Shown here: positions 35,284-42,569 of the stretch, piece by piece
How positions within the stretch are numbered: position 1 is the first letter of the stretch
Layout of the letters: each line of letters opens with the position of its first letter
Source of the DNA: Streptomyces sp. MMG1533
GTDB taxonomy: Bacteria > Actinomycetota > Actinomycetes > Streptomycetales > Streptomycetaceae
Length of the DNA: 64,000 bases
Assembly: GCF_001279775.1 (NCBI RefSeq)
Contig: NZ_LGDG01000122.1
Location: forward strand, 124,001-188,000
Direction: 5' to 3'
Program-made: the position numbers and the translations under genes
Notes under the pieces: model-generated
The model's database searches: none
Seen by the model: the letters and a program-made list of their open reading frames with translations, nothing else
Told to the model about the DNA's origin: nothing

Positions 35284-35311
35284 TGTCACATCTCCGGCGG
35301 CCCGATCCGTC
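35284..35311 (+). promoter_or_regulatory. ECF41-type (SigJ-like) promoter
   Basis: TGTCACA (35284-35290), 17 bp, then CGTC (35308-35311) matches the known ECF41 promoter pattern TGTCACA...CGTC within one base of spacing. ECF41 factors typically control carboxymuconolactone decarboxylases, oxidoreductases or epimerases, and an epimerase-type gene follows at once. No ECF sigma gene is in this window. Confidence 0.7.
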
Positions 35312-35319
35312 GCATGGAT

Positions 35320-36252
35320 ATGGCGACCAACGACACGAACCACCGGAACCAGAGCATCCTTTTCGCGGGCGCGACCGGCGTCCTCGGCCGGCACATCGCC
35401 CGCGCCCTCACCGAGGCCGGTCACAAGGTCACCGGGCTCGGCAGGGGACCGGCAGCCGGCATCCGCGCCGACCTCATGGACCGCGACGGGCTGCTGCGCG
35501 CCGTCGACGGACATCGCTTCGACACGGTGATCCACGCCGCGACCGCCCTGCGCAAGGCCCCCATGCGCCACCGCGACATGCATGCCACCAACGCCCTGCG
35601 CACCGAGGGCACCGCCCACCTCGTCGAGGCCGCACAGGCCGTCGGCGCCCGCCGCTTCGTGACCGAGTCGATGGTCTTCGGATACGGCTACGGCGACCAC
35701 GGCGACCAGCCGGTCACCGAGGACGCCCCCTTCGGGCCGCACGGCACCTCCCCGGAATTGGAAGGTCACCTCGCGGGCATGCGCACCAAGGAACAACTCA
35801 CCTTTGGAACCCCGGGGTTGGAAGGCATCGCGCTCCGCTTCGGCCTGTTCTACGGCCCCGGCGGCACCGATGCCCTGCTGCCCCTGCTCCGCAAGCGCCA
35901 GCTGCCCCTGCCCGACGACCACGGCCGGGTCCTGCCGTGGGTGGAACTCACCGACGCGGCGCGTGCGGTGGTGGCGGCCGTCGAACGCGGCCGGCCCGGC
36001 GAGGCGTACAACGTCGCGGACCGCACACCGCTCGGCTTCCGGGCCCATGTGCTGTGCGTGGCCGAACAGTTCGGAGTGCCGAAGCCGATGACCGTACCGC
36101 TGTGGCTGATGAAGCCGATGTCGTACGCGCACACGATGATGTCGGCGACACTGCGGGTCTCCACGGCGAAGGCGGAGCGGGAACTGGGGTGGACGCCGGT
36201 GTATCCGTCCACCCGGGACGGCCTTGCGGCGATGAGCGGCACGGCTCAGTGA
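35320..36252 (+). CDS. NAD(P)-binding epimerase/oxidoreductase, probable ECF41 target
   Basis: A 310-residue SDR-extended protein. The Rossmann motif is FAGATGVLGRHIARAL near 15-30; VIHAATALRKAPM and RFVTESMVFGYGYG follow, with the tyrosine in GYGYG at the catalytic position. The end TAKAERELGWTPVYPSTRDGL is the usual sugar-epimerase C-terminus. The ECF41-type promoter ends 8 bp before the ATG at 35320, so a leaderless start there is likely; an ATG at 35314 is 6 bases earlier. It converges with the GNAT gene, overlapping by 7 bp. Confidence 0.83.
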   Translation: MATNDTNHRNQSILFAGATGVLGRHIARALTEAGHKVTGLGRGPAAGIRADLMDRDGLLRAVDGHRFDTVIHAATALRKAPMRHRDMHATNALRTEGTAHLVEAAQAVGARRFVTESMVFGYGYGDHGDQPVTEDAPFGPHGTSPELEGHLAGMRTKEQLTFGTPGLEGIALRFGLFYGPGGTDALLPLLRKRQLPLPDDHGRVLPWVELTDAARAVVAAVERGRPGEAYNVADRTPLGFRAHVLCVAEQFGVPKPMTVPLWLMKPMSYAHTMMSATLRVSTAKAERELGWTPVYPSTRDGLAAMSGTAQ

Positions 36253-37139
36253 GCGGTCCCCAGATCGAGTTGGTACTCGACCGCCCGATGCGTCGGTACG
36301 TAACCCAGCGCGTCGTTCACCGCGCGCATCGGCGCGTTGCCGTCCGCCGTGTCGGTGCACAGCCCGGCGAGTTCGGGGTGCCGCTCGCGGGCCCGGAGGA
36401 TCGAGGTTGCCTTCATCCAGTGGGCGAGGCCGTGACCGCGGTGTTCGGGGAGGACCGCCGTGCCGTAGTGCCGGCCGTCGCCCCGGCCGTCCCCGGGGAC
36501 GACGAGTTCGGAGAACCCGACCACCGAGCCGTCGGACACGTCCACGGCGGCCACGGTGTGCAGCAGTTCCCCGCGCTTCGCGACCGCCTCGGCCACCGCG
36601 ACCACCCGCTCCACGTCCCAGACGACCGTGCCGTAGTCGGTGCCCTCCATCGGCATGTCGTCCATGGCCCGTCGCGAGTCGGCGTACGACCGAGCCGACT
36701 CGGTCGGCACGGTGCCGTCCCACTCCGTCAACCGGTAGCCCGGGCACGGGCGTCGTGCGAGCCGCTCGATCGCTGCGAGGTCGATGTCCGCCAGCGGCAG
36801 CCGGGCGTACGTCAGCCCCAGTACCCGGCGAAAGCCCCGCGCCGCCAGAAACAGATCGGCGGGGGAGTCCTGCTCGGCCTGCGCGAGAACCGACCGTCGC
36901 CCTTCGGCGCGCGCCGCCGCCACGGCGGCCTCCAGCAGCAGTGTGCCCACACCCCGCCGCCGCTCCGCACCGTGCACGGCGATGTCCAACTCGGCGAGGT
37001 GTTCCTGGCCCTCCTTCGTGAACAGCCGCAGGAACGCCGACCCGAGTGGAACCCCGTCGGCCCCGGAGGCCAGCCAGGCCAGGCGACGGCTGGAGGCGCC
37101 GGCCTCGGGATCGGCGAGCGGCGTGATGCGCAGGGTCAA
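36246..37139 (-). CDS. tandem GNAT acetyltransferase
   Basis: A 297-residue protein with two GNAT units. The first has ELDIAVHGAERRRGVGTLLLEAAVAAAR near 45-72; the second has YGTAVLPEHRGHGLAHWMKATSILRAR near 225-251 and ends NAPMRAVNDALGYVPTHRAVEYQ. Both acetyl-CoA loops (RRRGVGT and HRGHGLA) look functional. The start I prefer is TTG at 37139 with GGAG five bases upstream; the open frame runs to 37382 but that part is arginine-rich and non-family. The substrate is unknown. Confidence 0.78.
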   Translation of the reverse strand: MTLRITPLADPEAGASSRRLAWLASGADGVPLGSAFLRLFTKEGQEHLAELDIAVHGAERRRGVGTLLLEAAVAAARAEGRRSVLAQAEQDSPADLFLAARGFRRVLGLTYARLPLADIDLAAIERLARRPCPGYRLTEWDGTVPTESARSYADSRRAMDDMPMEGTDYGTVVWDVERVVAVAEAVAKRGELLHTVAAVDVSDGSVVGFSELVVPGDGRGDGRHYGTAVLPEHRGHGLAHWMKATSILRARERHPELAGLCTDTADGNAPMRAVNDALGYVPTHRAVEYQLDLGTAH

Positions 37140-37494
37140 CGGAACTCCGTCACGGTCGATTCGGGCGCGAGCGGCCGAAGCTAGCCGTCGTGGGATGCCG
37201 TCCGCAACGGAATTCACGACCGTCGGCGGCCGGGCACGCGCCGAGCACCGTCCGGGCCCCCGCAACCCCGTCCGGCACACGCCGAGCACCGCTCGGCCCC
37301 GCCCCGCAACCCCGTCCCGCAGGTGAGGCGCGCCCCGTGCATGCAGGGCGCGCCTCACCTCACATGCGGCGGCCTGCCTCACGCGCGCCGCCTCGTCTCA
37401 CCTGTGGCGCATCACCATGCGTGCTGCGCCTCGCTCCATGTCCGACGCCTCGTCCTAGGCGTATGTCACCTTCCGCACCCGCCGGTCGCACGCC
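37140..37494. other. repeat-rich gap, no supported gene
   Basis: No credible CDS is visible here. It holds an imperfect 41-46-bp tandem duplication, 37234-37274 and 37275-37320, sharing CGCCGAGCACCG and CGCAACCCCGTCC. A strong stem-loop follows. An open minus-strand frame covers the first half but lacks coding character. Confidence 0.55.
37321..37360 (-). terminator. 15-bp stem-loop, probable terminator of the GlsB-like gene
   Basis: AGGTGAGGCGCGCCC (37321-37335) and GGGCGCGCCTCACCT (37346-37360) pair perfectly around a 10-base loop. It lies about 135 bp beyond the stop of the minus-strand GlsB-like gene and before the TTG of the GNAT gene. Confidence 0.65.
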
Positions 37495-37758
37495 TCAGCG
37501 GCGTGCCTTCGACCGGTCCAGCGCGGCCACGCCGAGCGCGGCGAGGCCGATCTGGATGAGCCACTCGACCCAGTCCACGCCCTTGGTGTCGGCCACGTCG
37601 AACGCGCCTGCGACCGCGGAACCGATCAGCGCGGCAACGATGCCGACAAGGATCGTCCACAGGATCCCGATGCGCTGGCGCCCCGGGATCACGAGCCGAC
37701 CCAGGACACCGATGACGATGCCGATCACGATGGCACTGATGATGCCGTCGATCTCCAT
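37495..37758 (-). CDS. GlsB/YeaQ/YmgE-family stress membrane protein
   Basis: An 87-residue protein with three membrane segments: IISAIVIGIVIGVLGRLVIPG with the conserved GRLVIPGRQ turn, ILWTILVGIVAALIGSAVAG, and IQIGLAALGVAAL. The tail is basic, DRSKARR. This family is stress-induced in many bacteria, without a firm function. The ATG at 37758 has GGCGG just upstream. The gene stands alone between two regulatory-looking gaps. Confidence 0.85.
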   Translation of the reverse strand: MEIDGIISAIVIGIVIGVLGRLVIPGRQRIGILWTILVGIVAALIGSAVAGAFDVADTKGVDWVEWLIQIGLAALGVAALDRSKARR

Positions 37759-37953
37759 CTCCGCCCCTTTTCGTGAAGACCCCCGCACCACTGCGTGTGC
37801 CCCTTGTGACCGCGGACAGTCCGCTCCCTCTTCAACCAATGGCCAAAGCCGGGTCAACGTCTGGCCGGGTGGCCCGATGGCGCCTGTTCAGCCCCCCGGG
37901 TTGCCATGTACGGTTCAAGCCGTCGGTTGCGCGGAGTGCCGTGCAGTCGATGT

Positions 37954-37991
37954 TCTACGCGCGCAGACGTGCCCTGTATCTACGCGCGTAG
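37954..37991. promoter_or_regulatory. TCTACGCGCG direct repeat with embedded palindrome
   Basis: TCTACGCGCG occurs at 37954-37963 and 37979-37988. The second copy is part of the perfect 12-bp palindrome CTACGCGCGTAG (37980-37991). Both lie 50-90 bp upstream of the secreted protein gene, a good place for a regulator. The factor is unknown. Confidence 0.55.
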
Positions 37992-38040
37992 GTCCGGCCC
38001 CGCACCGCTCCATCCCCAACCCCTCACGGAGGTACGCCGG

Positions 38041-39489
38041 ATGCTCGGACTCATGAGGCCCCGCCACAGACTCGGCACCGCTCTCGCGGCCCTCGGGCTG
38101 CTCACCACGGGCGTCGCCCTCCAGGCCACGGCCGCCGCGACGCCCGCCCACGCGGCCACCCCGCACCGCGTCCTGTTCGACAACGCCCACGCGGAGACGG
38201 CCGGCAACGCCGACTGGATCATCTCCACCAGCCAGCCCGACCCGCTGGGCCAGGACTCCACGCCGTCCGCCGAGACTGACTGGACCGGTGCGCTCTCCTC
38301 CTGGGGCGTCGACCTGCAGAAGACAGGCGACTACAGCCTGAAGACCCTGCCGTCGGGCTCCAGCCTCGCCTACGGCGGCTCGGCGGCAACCGACCTGTCG
38401 AACTTCGACACACTGGTCCTGCCCGAGCCGAACACGCTGTTCACCACGGCCGAGAAGACCGCCATCATGACGTTCGTCAAGAACGGCGGCGGCCTGTTCA
38501 TGATCTCCGACCACACCGGCGCCGACCGCAACAACGACGGCGAGGACGCGGTCGAGATCCTCAACGACCTGATGACCAACAACAGCGTCGACTCGACCGA
38601 CCCGTTCGGCTTCTCGATCGACTCGCTCAGCGTCAGCTCCGGCTACCCGGCCGCCATCAGCGACAGCGGCGACCCGGTGCTGCACGGCTCCTTCGGCACC
38701 GTCACCAAGAGCCTGATCGCCAGCGGTACCACGGCCACCCTCAAGCCCGCCGACAACGCCGACGTCAAGGGCCTGCTCTACCGCAGCGGTTACTCCGGCA
38801 ACACCGGCGCCTTCTTCGCCACCAGCACCTTCGGAAGCGGCCGGGTCGCCTTCTGGGGTGACAGCTCGCCCGTCGACGACGGCACCGGCCAGTCCGGCAA
38901 CACCCTCTACGACGGCTGGAACGACACCGGCGCCACCAACGCGCCCCTCGCCCTGAACGCCACCGAATGGCTCTCCGGCGCGAGCGGCGAAGGAGGCGGT
39001 GACGACGGCGGAACCACCTGCACCGACGCCCAGCTCCTCGGCAACCCCGGCTTCGAGTCCGGCGCCACGACCTGGACGGCCACCAGCGGTGTCATCACCA
39101 ACTCCAGCAGCCGGTCCGCCCGTTCGGGGTCGTACTACGCCTGGCTCGGCGGCACCGGCGCCGCCGCCACCGACACCCTCGCGCAGTCGGTGGCCATCCC
39201 GTCCGGCTGCGCCGCGACCCTGAGCTTCTACCTGCACATCGACACCGCTGAGACCACCACCAGCACGGCCTACGACACCCTGAAGGTGCAGGTACTGAAC
39301 AGTTCCGGCACGGTCCTCGGCACCCTGGCGACGTACTCGAACCTCAACGCCGCCTCCGGCTACACCCAGCGCAGTCTCAGCCTCAGCGGCTACGCCGGCC
39401 AGACCGTCACGGTCAAACTCACCGGCACGGAGGGATCCAAGCTCCAGACGTCGTTCGTGGTCGACGACGCGGCGCTCAACGTGAGTTGA
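38041..39489 (+). CDS. secreted protein with GATase-like domain and C-terminal jelly-roll
   Basis: A 482-residue exported protein. The Sec signal ends at AHA near residue 38. The first domain (about 40-320) resembles a class I glutamine-amidotransferase-like fold: [35 protein letters not shown]. This suggests a hydrolase or carbohydrate-associated role but no enzyme is assigned. A short Gly/Asp linker follows. The C-terminal domain (about 335-482) starts [14 protein letters not shown] and ends [13 protein letters not shown], the beta-jelly-roll found at the C-terminus of many Streptomyces secreted peptidases, probably for substrate or wall binding. ACGGAGG lies 8 bases before the ATG. Confidence 0.78.
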   Translation: MLGLMRPRHRLGTALAALGLLTTGVALQATAAATPAHAATPHRVLFDNAHAETAGNADWIISTSQPDPLGQDSTPSAETDWTGALSSWGVDLQKTGDYSLKTLPSGSSLAYGGSAATDLSNFDTLVLPEPNTLFTTAEKTAIMTFVKNGGGLFMISDHTGADRNNDGEDAVEILNDLMTNNSVDSTDPFGFSIDSLSVSSGYPAAISDSGDPVLHGSFGTVTKSLIASGTTATLKPADNADVKGLLYRSGYSGNTGAFFATSTFGSGRVAFWGDSSPVDDGTGQSGNTLYDGWNDTGATNAPLALNATEWLSGASGEGGGDDGGTTCTDAQLLGNPGFESGATTWTATSGVITNSSSRSARSGSYYAWLGGTGAAATDTLAQSVAIPSGCAATLSFYLHIDTAETTTSTAYDTLKVQVLNSSGTVLGTLATYSNLNAASGYTQRSLSLSGYAGQTVTVKLTGTEGSKLQTSFVVDDAALNVS

Positions 39490-40027
39490 TCCGCGGCGCC
39501 GTCCATCCCGCCGCGGCGAGCACCTCGGCCGCGATGTCGGGCACCGTGCGCCCGTCGGTCACCACCCGCAGGGTGCCGGCGGGCGCACGCTCGTCCAGCA
39601 GCCGCGCCTTGCGGGCACTGTTCCGGAGCTCGTGCTCCAACTCGGATCCCAACTCCCGCCCCGTCAGCCGCTGCTGCGTGGTTTCGTCGGTCGCGGTGAG
39701 CAGCACTCGTACGATCCGTACGTCGTCCCCCATCGCCCGCCGGAACATGCCCGCCGTCTCCTCGAGCACGCTCACGGTGTTCGTGTAGACGAGGCGCCGG
39801 CAGCCCAGGTCGGCGTAGTTCCCCCAGACCGCGGTCAGGTTCCGTTCGACGATGGCGGCCCGGTGCGGATCGCCCTCCGGTGCCGGATGCACCTGCCCCA
39901 TGAAGTCGCCGTCGATCACGGCGTGCGCGACCTCGGCCGCCCGCAGCCGCGCCGACACCTCCCACCCCACCGTCGTCTTGCCGGCTCCAGCGCGTCCGCC
40001 GATGAGCAGTGCCTCCGCCTGATCCAT
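39476..40027 (-). CDS. P-loop ATPase/kinase-like protein
   Basis: A 183-residue protein with Walker [11 protein letters not shown] near 10-19, then [12 protein letters not shown] and a C-terminal [21 protein letters not shown]. The layout is that of small nucleotide, shikimate or gluconate-kinase-like proteins; the substrate is unknown. I chose the ATG at 40027 because the P-loop then sits close to the N-terminus; the open frame extends to 40138. It overlaps the convergent secreted-protein gene by 14 bp. The adjacent divergent gene is also a phosphotransferase. Confidence 0.78.
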   Translation of the reverse strand: MDQAEALLIGGRAGAGKTTVGWEVSARLRAAEVAHAVIDGDFMGQVHPAPEGDPHRAAIVERNLTAVWGNYADLGCRRLVYTNTVSVLEETAGMFRRAMGDDVRIVRVLLTATDETTQQRLTGRELGSELEHELRNSARKARLLDERAPAGTLRVVTDGRTVPDIAAEVLAAAGWTAPRINSR

Positions 40028-40088
40028 GCGGGCAGCGTGCCAGTCGGCCCCGACGCCCGGATACTCCTTTTCGGGGTCGAGCCGTGAC

Positions 40089-40841
40089 ATGGAGGCGTTC
40101 AAGGTGGAGGAGATGTCCCTCGAAGGCGGTGCCGTCAACGAGGTCGTGCGGATCGGCGCGACGGTGCGGCGAACGCCGACGGCACGGTCGGGCTACGTGC
40201 GGGACCTGCTCGCGCTGTTCGCGCGGCGAGGGTGGCCGGGGGCGCCGCGCTTCCTGGGAACGGACGAGCAGGGCCGCGAGACGTTCGGCTACATCGAGGG
40301 GCGGGCGGCCGTGACCCGGGAGGAACGGGCCGCCGCCCGCACCGACGAGAACCTGGTCCGCGTAGCCCGGCTCGTCCGCGCTTTCCACGACCTGACACAC
40401 GGCACGCCGTTGGCCGGTGACCTGGACGTCGTCTGTCACAACGACCTCGCCCCGAAGAACACCGTGTACACCGTGGCCGGCGACGACTGGTGCCCGCTGG
40501 CCTTCGTCGACTGGGATCTCGCCGCTCCCGGTGAGCGCGTCCACGACGTCGCCCACCTGTGCTGGCAGTACCTGGGCCTGGGCCCCGAGGTGGCCGACGT
40601 GCCGGAGGCGGCGCGCCGGATCCGTCTCGTGTGCGACGCCTACGGCCTCGACGAGCGCGGCGGCCTCGTCGACACGGTCCTGTGGTGGCAGGACCGCTGT
40701 TGGCGGGGCATCGACGCCGCTGCGGACCGCGGCGAACCCGCCATGGCCGCGCTGCGCGACGCCGGAGCCGTCGACGAGGTGCGGGGCGCCCGGGGGTGGG
40801 TCGCGGAGCATCGTCGTGAGCTGGGGGCCTTGCTGCACTGA
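40089..40841 (+). CDS. aminoglycoside-phosphotransferase-like kinase, short form
   Basis: A 250-residue APH-fold protein. The catalytic loop CHNDLAPKNTVY is near 116-127, with HND in place of HGD, and the metal site is FVDWDLAAPGERVHD near 142-156. The N-lobe is short, beginning with EVVRIGATVRR, where a kinase lysine is not obvious. This could mean altered activity or a non-antibiotic substrate. The ATG at 40089 is chosen by fit; an ATG at 40113 is possible. The ArsR-SRPBCC gene follows 103 bp later. Confidence 0.78.
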   Translation: MEAFKVEEMSLEGGAVNEVVRIGATVRRTPTARSGYVRDLLALFARRGWPGAPRFLGTDEQGRETFGYIEGRAAVTREERAAARTDENLVRVARLVRAFHDLTHGTPLAGDLDVVCHNDLAPKNTVYTVAGDDWCPLAFVDWDLAAPGERVHDVAHLCWQYLGLGPEVADVPEAARRIRLVCDAYGLDERGGLVDTVLWWQDRCWRGIDAAADRGEPAMAALRDAGAVDEVRGARGWVAEHRRELGALLH

Positions 40842-40885
40842 CGTCTCGGTTCGGGAGGGCCGCCGAGGATGGTCATGGTCCGGCA

Positions 40886-40915
40886 TTGACAGGCAGGCAA
40901 TTGCCTGCATAACGT
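40886..40915 (+). promoter_or_regulatory. promoter with embedded palindromic operator for the ArsR-SRPBCC gene
   Basis: TTGACA (40886-40891) and TAACGT (40910-40915) are spaced by 18 bp. Between them is the perfect 16-bp palindrome GCAGGCAATTGCCTGC (40893-40908). A repressor bound there would block RNA polymerase. Transcription would start near 40922, at or just before an in-frame GTG at 40921. Confidence 0.75.
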
Positions 40916-40944
40916 TGAGTGTGCAATCAGGAGACGACTCGGGG

Positions 40945-41712
40945 ATGGACAAGGTCTTCAAGGCACTGGCCGACGAGACGCGCAGACGGCTGCTGGACCG
41001 GCTGCACGAGAACAACGGTCAGACCCTGGGCGAGCTGTGCGAGCGCATCGACATGGCGCGTCAGTCGGTGACCCAGCACCTCGCCGTCCTGGAGGCCGCC
41101 AACCTGGTCAGCACGGTGCGGCGGGGGCGGGAGAAGCTGCACTACCTCAACCCCGTCCCGCTCCACGAGATCCAGGAGCGGTGGATCGACAAGTTCGAGC
41201 GCCCGCGCCTCAGCGCGCTCGGCGCCGTGAAGCGACGAGCCGAGGAAGCCATGGCCGACAAACCCGCATTCGTGTACGTCACGTACATCAGGAGCACACC
41301 CGAGAAGGTCTGGGAGGCCCTCACCGACGCCGACCTGACCGCCGCCTACTGGGGACACCGCAATGTCTCGGACTGGCGGACCGGCTCACGCTGGGAGCAT
41401 GTGCGCACGGACGGCTCCGGCATCGCCGACGTCGTCGGCACCGTCGTGGAGAGCGAGCGCCCGACCCGCCTCGTCACCACCTGGGCGTCGCCCGACCAGG
41501 AGGACCAGCCGGACCGGCACTCCCGGGTCACCTTCGACATCCGGCCGCACGCCGACATCGTGCGCCTCACCGTGACCCACGAGGACCTCGACGACGAGGG
41601 CGAGCGCGCGGACGTCGCCACCGGCTGGCCGGCCGTGCTGTCCAACCTCAAGTCCCTGCTGGAGACCGGCAGCCCGCTGCCTCAGGAGCCGTGGCAGGTA
41701 CCCGCCTCCTGA
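40945..41712 (+). CDS. ArsR-family repressor fused to an SRPBCC (AHSA1) domain
   Basis: A 255-residue two-domain protein. The winged helix begins DKVFKALADETRRRLLDRLHE, with the recognition segment ELCERIDMARQSVTQHLAVLEAANLV. No cysteine metal site is present, so this is not an arsenic sensor. The second half (about 105-245) is an AHSA1/START-like domain: AFVYVTYIRSTPEKVWEALTD and WEHVRTDGSG, which binds hydrophobic ligands. The design suggests a ligand-sensing self-repressor. The ATG at 40945 fits the family N-terminus and has AGGAG 11 bases upstream; a leaderless GTG at 40921 in the same frame is possible given the promoter. Confidence 0.82.
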   Translation: MDKVFKALADETRRRLLDRLHENNGQTLGELCERIDMARQSVTQHLAVLEAANLVSTVRRGREKLHYLNPVPLHEIQERWIDKFERPRLSALGAVKRRAEEAMADKPAFVYVTYIRSTPEKVWEALTDADLTAAYWGHRNVSDWRTGSRWEHVRTDGSGIADVVGTVVESERPTRLVTTWASPDQEDQPDRHSRVTFDIRPHADIVRLTVTHEDLDDEGERADVATGWPAVLSNLKSLLETGSPLPQEPWQVPAS

Positions 41713-41725
41713 CCAGGCGAGAGAG

Positions 41726-41753
41726 GGCCGGTCCGCGCGGGCGCGGGCCGGCC
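41726..41753 (+). terminator. GC-rich stem-loop after the ArsR-SRPBCC gene
   Basis: GGCCGGTCCGCGC (41726-41738) pairs with GCGCGGGCCGGCC (41741-41753) with one G-T wobble, followed by a pyrimidine-rich run. It lies 14 bp after the stop. Confidence 0.7.
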
Positions 41754-41780
41754 TGTCCGTCTGTTCCTCCTTGCGGGTGC

Positions 41781-42221
41781 CTACGTCCTCGGGGCGCTCC
41801 TCGCCGCCGTACCGATGCATATCAACCCCAGCATCACAGCGACAGCACCGATGACGATGTTGTTCCAGATGACCCCGGCGTCCGGGCTCTCGCCGACGAT
41901 CCACGGCGAGACGATCATCCATACGCCCAGCGCGCACATGGCCCAGCTCAGGCCGTACATGCGCTCCGGAGTCTGGGTGAACCCGAGGGCCAGCAGGCCG
42001 ATCGCTATGCCCACGATCAGGTTGTGGGTCACGAGGTTGGGCTGGCTCGTCGTGTAATGGAGTATCCACGGGGATACGGCACAGTACAGACCGAGCAGGA
42101 ACACCGGTCCGTCCACGAGCGCCACATCGCGACCGCCGAGCATGCGGGCGTAGCGTTCCCGCATTTCTGAAGCATCAGGGTGGGTGGTGATGTCCCCTCT
42201 GGTGTGCGAGACGTTGGCCAT
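41781..42221 (-). CDS. SPW-repeat membrane protein
   Basis: A 146-residue protein with two SPW repeats, each about two membrane segments: AVSPWILHYTT near 50 and MIVSPWIVGESP near 105, both with the Ser-Pro-Trp signature. About four membrane segments are predicted (VFLLGLYC, NLIVGIAIGLLALGF, WAMCALGVWMIV, NIVIGAVAVMLGLICIG). The function is unknown. AGGAG lies 7 bases before the ATG at 42221. It stands alone. Confidence 0.85.
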   Translation of the reverse strand: MANVSHTRGDITTHPDASEMRERYARMLGGRDVALVDGPVFLLGLYCAVSPWILHYTTSQPNLVTHNLIVGIAIGLLALGFTQTPERMYGLSWAMCALGVWMIVSPWIVGESPDAGVIWNNIVIGAVAVMLGLICIGTAARSAPRT

Positions 42222-42569
42222 GACTCGTCTCCTTTGACTCACAGGCCTGACCGCGTCCGGTGCGGTATGCGGTAAGCGCCGCGTACGTTCATTCTGCTCT
42301 TATTTCTCCTTTATGTGTAGAGGTGGGCGGCCTCCCGGACGCTCGGCCGGCCTCAGCTCTCCGGCGGCAGGACTCCGCAGGTCGCTCCCCGGGGGTGGCA
42401 CCGACAGCATCTGTACGGCCCCGGGTGGGCCGTGAGCTCATCAGCGGGCGTTTGCCCTGCAGGGCAGGGCAGGGGCGGGGTGGGGCGGATGCGGTGGGTG
42501 CGACATTGCGGCCGTCGCCACGTCTGCACGTGTCGCGGGACCGCGGACGCCGATGCACGGCGCCCGCGC
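42222..42569. other. gap of 348 bp without a supported gene
   Basis: I see no CDS. An AT-richer patch (TTATTTCTCCTTTATGTG, about 42300-42317) is likely part of the promoter of the SPW gene on the minus strand. Near 42470-42485, GGGCAGGGCAGGGGCGGGG-type short G repeats are present. The end of the esterase gene abuts the right side. Confidence 0.5.

Noticed and set aside
40913..40925. Leaderless GTG at 40921 as the certain start of the ArsR-SRPBCC gene
   Set aside because: The promoter spacing allows it, but the ATG at 40945 matches the family N-terminus and has a ribosome site; kept only as an alternative.
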